Positions 4,905 to 7,951 of a stretch of DNA of 7,951 nucleotides are shown piece after piece. A model generated the notes under the pieces. It was not told where the DNA came from and ran no database searches. It saw only the letters and a program-made list of their open reading frames with translations. Positions within the stretch are counted from its first letter, which is position 1. The number at the start of each line of letters is the position of its first letter. The translations under genes were made by a program, and so were the position numbers. Source of the DNA: DATJGR01 sp035494855 (GTDB taxonomy: Bacteria > Pseudomonadota > Gammaproteobacteria > Pseudomonadales > Azotimanducaceae); contig DATJGR010000223.1 of assembly GCA_035494855.1 (NCBI GenBank), forward strand, positions 1-7,951, written 5' to 3'.

Positions 4905-6410
4905 ATGAGTCAAGTTCTCGAATCTGATGCCGAAACGCGCCCGAGTCTGTTGCCGTTCACATTCGCGCGGCGATTCGGCGTAGCTATTACCACGACTGAC
5001 GGCGCCCAACCGGTCGACGTCGCCTATAGGAAACAGCCGGATCTGACTGTTTTGGCCGAGTTGCGTCGCTTCGCCGGGGCACCGATCGCGTTGCGCCGCG
5101 TGTCAGATGAAGAATTCGAGTCGATCCTGTCGACGACGTACTCGCGCGATTCCTCGCAGGCGCGCCAGATGGTCGAAGACATGGGAGACGAACTCGACCT
5201 CGCGAGCCTCGCCGATTCGGTCCCCGAGACGGAGGACCTGCTCGATCAGGAGGACGACGCACCGATCATCCGTCTGATCAATGCGCTGCTGGCGGAAGCG
5301 ATCCGCGAGAACGCCTCCGATATTCATATTGAGACATTCGAGAAGCAGCTGGTCGTACGCTTCCGCGTCGACGGCGTAATGCGCGAGATCGTGCAACCGA
5401 AGCGAGCGCTGGCGCCGCTGCTGGTGTCGCGTATCAAGGTCATGGCAAAGCTCGACATCGCCGAAAAGCGCGTTCCGCAGGACGGGCGCATTTCGTTGCG
5501 AATCGGCGGACGCGAGGTCGATGTACGCGTATCGACGATGCCTGCCAGCAACGGCGAGCGCGTCGTTCTGCGATTGCTCGACAAACAGGCTGGTCGCCTG
5601 AACCTCAACAATCTGGGCATGTCGGAGAAGACACTCGCCCGGCTACGCGAGGTCGTGCACAAGCCGCACGGCATTTTTCTGGTCACCGGTCCGACCGGAT
5701 CTGGTAAAACCACCACGCTTTATTCGAGCCTCGCGGAACTCGAGAGCGCGACGATCAACATTCTGACCGTCGAAGACCCGATTGAATACAACCTGCCCGG
5801 CATCGGTCAAACGCAGGTGAACAACAAAGCCGATATGACCTTCGTGCGTGGGCTGCGCGCGATTCTGCGACAGGACCCCGATGTGGTGATGGTCGGCGAG
5901 ATCCGCGACCTCGAAACCGCGGACATCGCCGTGCAGGCGAGTCTCACGGGCCACCTCGTGATGTCGACGCTGCACACGAACACGGCAGTCGGCGCGGTGA
6001 CGCGTCTCGTCGACATGGGCGTGGAACCGTTCCTGCTCGCCACCAGCCTCGTCGGCGTCCTCGCGCAGCGGCTGGTGCGCGTGCTGTGTCCGGATTGTCG
6101 CCAACAGACGAGTGCCGACAGCTTCGAATGCCAGTTCCTCGGTATCGACTACGCGCGCGCACCGACGATCTATCGCGCTGCGGGTTGCGAGCTGTGCGGC
6201 CACAGCGGCTTCCGAGGTCGCATCGGGATCTACGAACTGGTCGTGGTCGACGACGCTCTGCGCGAACGGATCCACGATCGCGCGTCCGAGCAGGATCTGA
6301 CCCGGCACGTACGGCGGACGTGCCCCGGCATTCGCGAAGACGGCCGCGACAAAGTTCTGAGCGGCGTGACCACAGTGCAGGAAATCCTCCGCGTCACGCT
6401 GGAAGATTGA
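4905..6410 (+). CDS. gspE: Type II secretion system ATPase GspE
   Basis: GspE is the cytoplasmic hexameric ATPase that drives pseudopilus assembly in the T2SS and docks on the inner-membrane protein GspL. From the ATG at 4905 it has 501 residues, a usual length. The N-terminal 110 or so residues (LPFTFARRFGVAI onwards) are the GspL-binding domain. The ATPase core has Walker A GPTGSGKTTT (262-271), the Asp box TVEDPIEY (288-295), Walker B DPDVVMVGEIRD with Glu332, and the His box LTGHLVMSTLHTNTA (347-361). The zinc tetracysteine motif CPDC (395-398) and CELC (428-431) separates GspE from PilT-type ATPases. The frame extends upstream to 4761, but the added 48 residues lack any family match and cross the candidate promoter. 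No clear ribosome site is seen. It is the first gene of the operon. Confidence 0.97.
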   Translation: MSQVLESDAETRPSLLPFTFARRFGVAITTTDGAQPVDVAYRKQPDLTVLAELRRFAGAPIALRRVSDEEFESILSTTYSRDSSQARQMVEDMGDELDLASLADSVPETEDLLDQEDDAPIIRLINALLAEAIRENASDIHIETFEKQLVVRFRVDGVMREIVQPKRALAPLLVSRIKVMAKLDIAEKRVPQDGRISLRIGGREVDVRVSTMPASNGERVVLRLLDKQAGRLNLNNLGMSEKTLARLREVVHKPHGIFLVTGPTGSGKTTTLYSSLAELESATINILTVEDPIEYNLPGIGQTQVNNKADMTFVRGLRAILRQDPDVVMVGEIRDLETADIAVQASLTGHLVMSTLHTNTAVGAVTRLVDMGVEPFLLATSLVGVLAQRLVRVLCPDCRQQTSADSFECQFLGIDYARAPTIYRAAGCELCGHSGFRGRIGIYELVVVDDALRERIHDRASEQDLTRHVRRTCPGIREDGRDKVLSGVTTVQEILRVTLED

Positions 6411-6416
6411 TCGGCC

Positions 6417-7637
6417 ATGGCCGCATACGAGTACATCGCCCTCGACGCGGGCGGACGCCAGAAAAAAGGTGTCATCGAGGCCGACAGCAGTCGCCAGATC
6501 CGCCAGATTCTGCGCGATCAAGGACTCGTACCTCTCTCAGTTGACACCGCGTCCGAACGTTCCGGCACATCGTCCCGCGGCCGCCGCTTCCGGTGGCGGC
6601 GCGGCATGTCCGCGCTCGACCTCGCGCTGTTCACGCGGCAGATGTCGACGCTGCTGGCGGCGTCGCTTCCGGTCGAGGAGGCGCTCAGGGCCGTCGCGCA
6701 GCAGACCGAGAAGAGTCACATCAGCACGATGGTGATGGGCATCCGAAGCCGCGTTCTGGAAGGCCATTCGCTGGCGTCCAGTCTCGGCGATTTTCCGACT
6801 GCGTTCTCGCATCTCTACCGTTCCACCGTGATGGCCGGAGAACAATCCGGTCACCTCGACTCTGTACTCGAGAACCTCGCGGGTTACACCGAGCGTCGAT
6901 ACGATTCGTCGCGCAATGTGGAAATGGCGATGTTCTATCCCGCCATCTTGTTCCTGTTGGCGATCGGCATCGTTGGCGCGTTGCTGGTTTATGTCGTGCC
7001 GGACATCGTTCACGTGTTCGAGAACACCGGCCAGCAGCTGCCCTGGCTCACCGCCGCGCTGATCGGTCTTTCCGAGTTCGTGCGCGGTTATGGCTGGCTG
7101 CTTGCGCTACTCGGGGTCGCCGCATTCTTCTTCGCACGCTGGCTTTCGCGACAGCCCGACTTTCGGCTGGAATGGGATCGCCGCAAGTTCCGGGTGCCGC
7201 TGGTGCGTCGGATCACGCGCGCGAACAATTCCAGCAGATACGCGAGCACGCTGAGCATTCTCACGTTGTCCGGTGTGCCGCTCGTCGAAGCGATGACGAT
7301 CGCGGCCGAAGTGGTCGGCAACACCTGGTTGAAGAAGCGCTTGACGGAGGCGACGAGGCGAGTCAGCGAAGGGGCGAGCTTGCGCGTTGCGTTGGAGTCC
7401 GCGGGCCATTTCCCGCCGATGATGCTGCACATGGTGGCCAGCGGCGAGGCCAGCGGCGAGCTCGATCAGATGCTCGCAAAAGTAGCCGACTACCAGCAGC
7501 AGGAGCTGGAGCGCATCGTTACGACGATGGTGCGCCTGTTCGAACCGGCGATGCTGCTGTTGATGGGCGGTCTCGTGATGCTGATCGTTCTCGCCATTCT
7601 TCTCCCAATCCTGAGCATGAACAAACTGGTGACTTAG
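6417..7637 (+). CDS. gspF: Type II secretion system inner-membrane platform protein GspF
   Basis: GspF is the polytopic inner-membrane protein at the centre of the T2SS assembly platform and works with GspE and GspL to insert pseudopilin subunits. Its 406 residues are the usual length. The cytoplasmic N-terminus (MAAYEYIALDAGGRQKKGVIEA type) is standard. Two homologous GspF domains follow, each with the repeated motif seen as AGEQSGHLDSVLENLAGY (140-157) and SGEASGELDQMLAKVADY (342-359). Membrane segments lie at about 174-196, 226-243 and 377-400. It starts 6 bases after the gspE stop and ends 2 bases before gspG, so it lies inside one transcript. Its ribosome site (GGAAG, 6401-6405) is weak and distant, consistent with translational coupling to gspE. 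Confidence 0.97.
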   Translation: MAAYEYIALDAGGRQKKGVIEADSSRQIRQILRDQGLVPLSVDTASERSGTSSRGRRFRWRRGMSALDLALFTRQMSTLLAASLPVEEALRAVAQQTEKSHISTMVMGIRSRVLEGHSLASSLGDFPTAFSHLYRSTVMAGEQSGHLDSVLENLAGYTERRYDSSRNVEMAMFYPAILFLLAIGIVGALLVYVVPDIVHVFENTGQQLPWLTAALIGLSEFVRGYGWLLALLGVAAFFFARWLSRQPDFRLEWDRRKFRVPLVRRITRANNSSRYASTLSILTLSGVPLVEAMTIAAEVVGNTWLKKRLTEATRRVSEGASLRVALESAGHFPPMMLHMVASGEASGELDQMLAKVADYQQQELERIVTTMVRLFEPAMLLLMGGLVMLIVLAILLPILSMNKLVT

Positions 7638-7639
7638 CG

Positions 7640-7951
7640 ATGCATCAAAGAACGTATCGAACGCGTACGTCGGGTTTTACGCTGATCGAGATCATGGTGG
7701 TTGTGGTCATCATCGGTATCCTCGGCGCGCTGATCATTCCGAACGTCGTGGGTCGCGACGATCAGGCGCGCGCCACCGCGGTGAAGAATGACCTGCGCGC
7801 AGTGGCCAATGCGCTCGAGATGTACAAGCTCGACAACTTCCACTATCCGTCTACCGACCAGGGTCTTCAGGCGCTCGTCACGAAGCCGAGCGGCTTCCCC
7901 GAAGCGAAGAACTTCAATCCGAACGGCTACCTGAAGAAGGTTCCGACCGAT
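7640..7951 (+). CDS. gspG: Type II secretion system major pseudopilin GspG, partial (3' end missing)
   Basis: GspG is the major subunit of the T2SS pseudopilus, the periplasmic piston-like fibre. 104 residues are present of about 140-145; the frame runs out of the window. The short basic leader MHQRTYRTRTSG ends at a prepilin peptidase site, with cleavage expected between Gly12 and Phe13 in SGFTLIEIMVV. The conserved Glu at mature position 5 is Glu17, and the hydrophobic helix runs to about residue 36. The globular part contains DQGLQALVTKPSG, typical of GspG and not of type IV pilins. GGTGA (7628-7632) lies seven bases before the ATG. Processing requires a GspO/PilD peptidase encoded elsewhere. 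Genes gspH and onwards would be expected just beyond the window. Confidence 0.96.
   Translation, partial: MHQRTYRTRTSGFTLIEIMVVVVIIGILGALIIPNVVGRDDQARATAVKNDLRAVANALEMYKLDNFHYPSTDQGLQALVTKPSGFPEAKNFNPNGYLKKVPTD

Noticed and set aside
5643..6521. Open frame of 292 codons on the minus strand opposite gspE
   Set aside because: It is the antisense of the gspE Walker and zinc regions, with a composition rich in His, Asp and Arg and no recognisable domain. Long antisense frames are common in GC-rich genes.

Overview
The window reads as chromosomal DNA of a GC-rich (around 60% by eye) gammaproteobacterium. Supporting signs are an ETF-QO gene facing an etfBA pair, the long bacterial form of aspartate carbamoyltransferase with no neighbouring regulatory subunit, a FecI-type sigma factor, and a type II secretion (T2SS) operon that appears to start at gspE, as in the xps operon of Xanthomonas. 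A Xanthomonadales-, Nevskiales- or Steroidobacter-like lineage is my inference. Nothing in the sequence fixes genus or species.

Region 1 (1-2790) is the electron-transfer flavoprotein block. The 5' part of the ETF-ubiquinone oxidoreductase gene runs leftward out of the window. etfB and etfA run rightward, overlap by four bases (ATGA) and end at a hairpin terminator. Together the three products carry electrons from acyl-CoA and other flavin dehydrogenases (EtfAB, cytoplasm) to the quinone pool (ETF-QO, inner membrane). The 229-base divergent region holds a candidate promoter for each direction and two inverted repeats, one of them a near-perfect 16-bp palindrome at the presumed etfB transcription start.

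Region 2 (2803-4713) is all on the minus strand. It holds a FecI-like ECF sigma factor, a 67-residue protein consisting only of a FecR-type N-terminal (DUF4880) domain, and pyrB. The sigma/mini-FecR pair lacks the periplasmic part of FecR, and no TonB-dependent receptor gene is in view.

Region 3 (4714-7951) is a divergent regulatory stretch followed by gspE-gspF-gspG, which encode the T2SS ATPase, the inner-membrane platform protein and the major pseudopilin (cut by the window end). The genes are separated by 6 and 2 bases and are clearly one operon. Both divergent promoters here look like extended -10 promoters, and two inverted repeats lie between or within them.

I found no RNA genes, CRISPR arrays, insertion sequences or phage genes. 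No stretch longer than 300 bases lacks a gene. The gene set is conventional. The points most worth checking are the FecR-domain-only protein and the operator-like palindromes in the two divergent intergenic regions.
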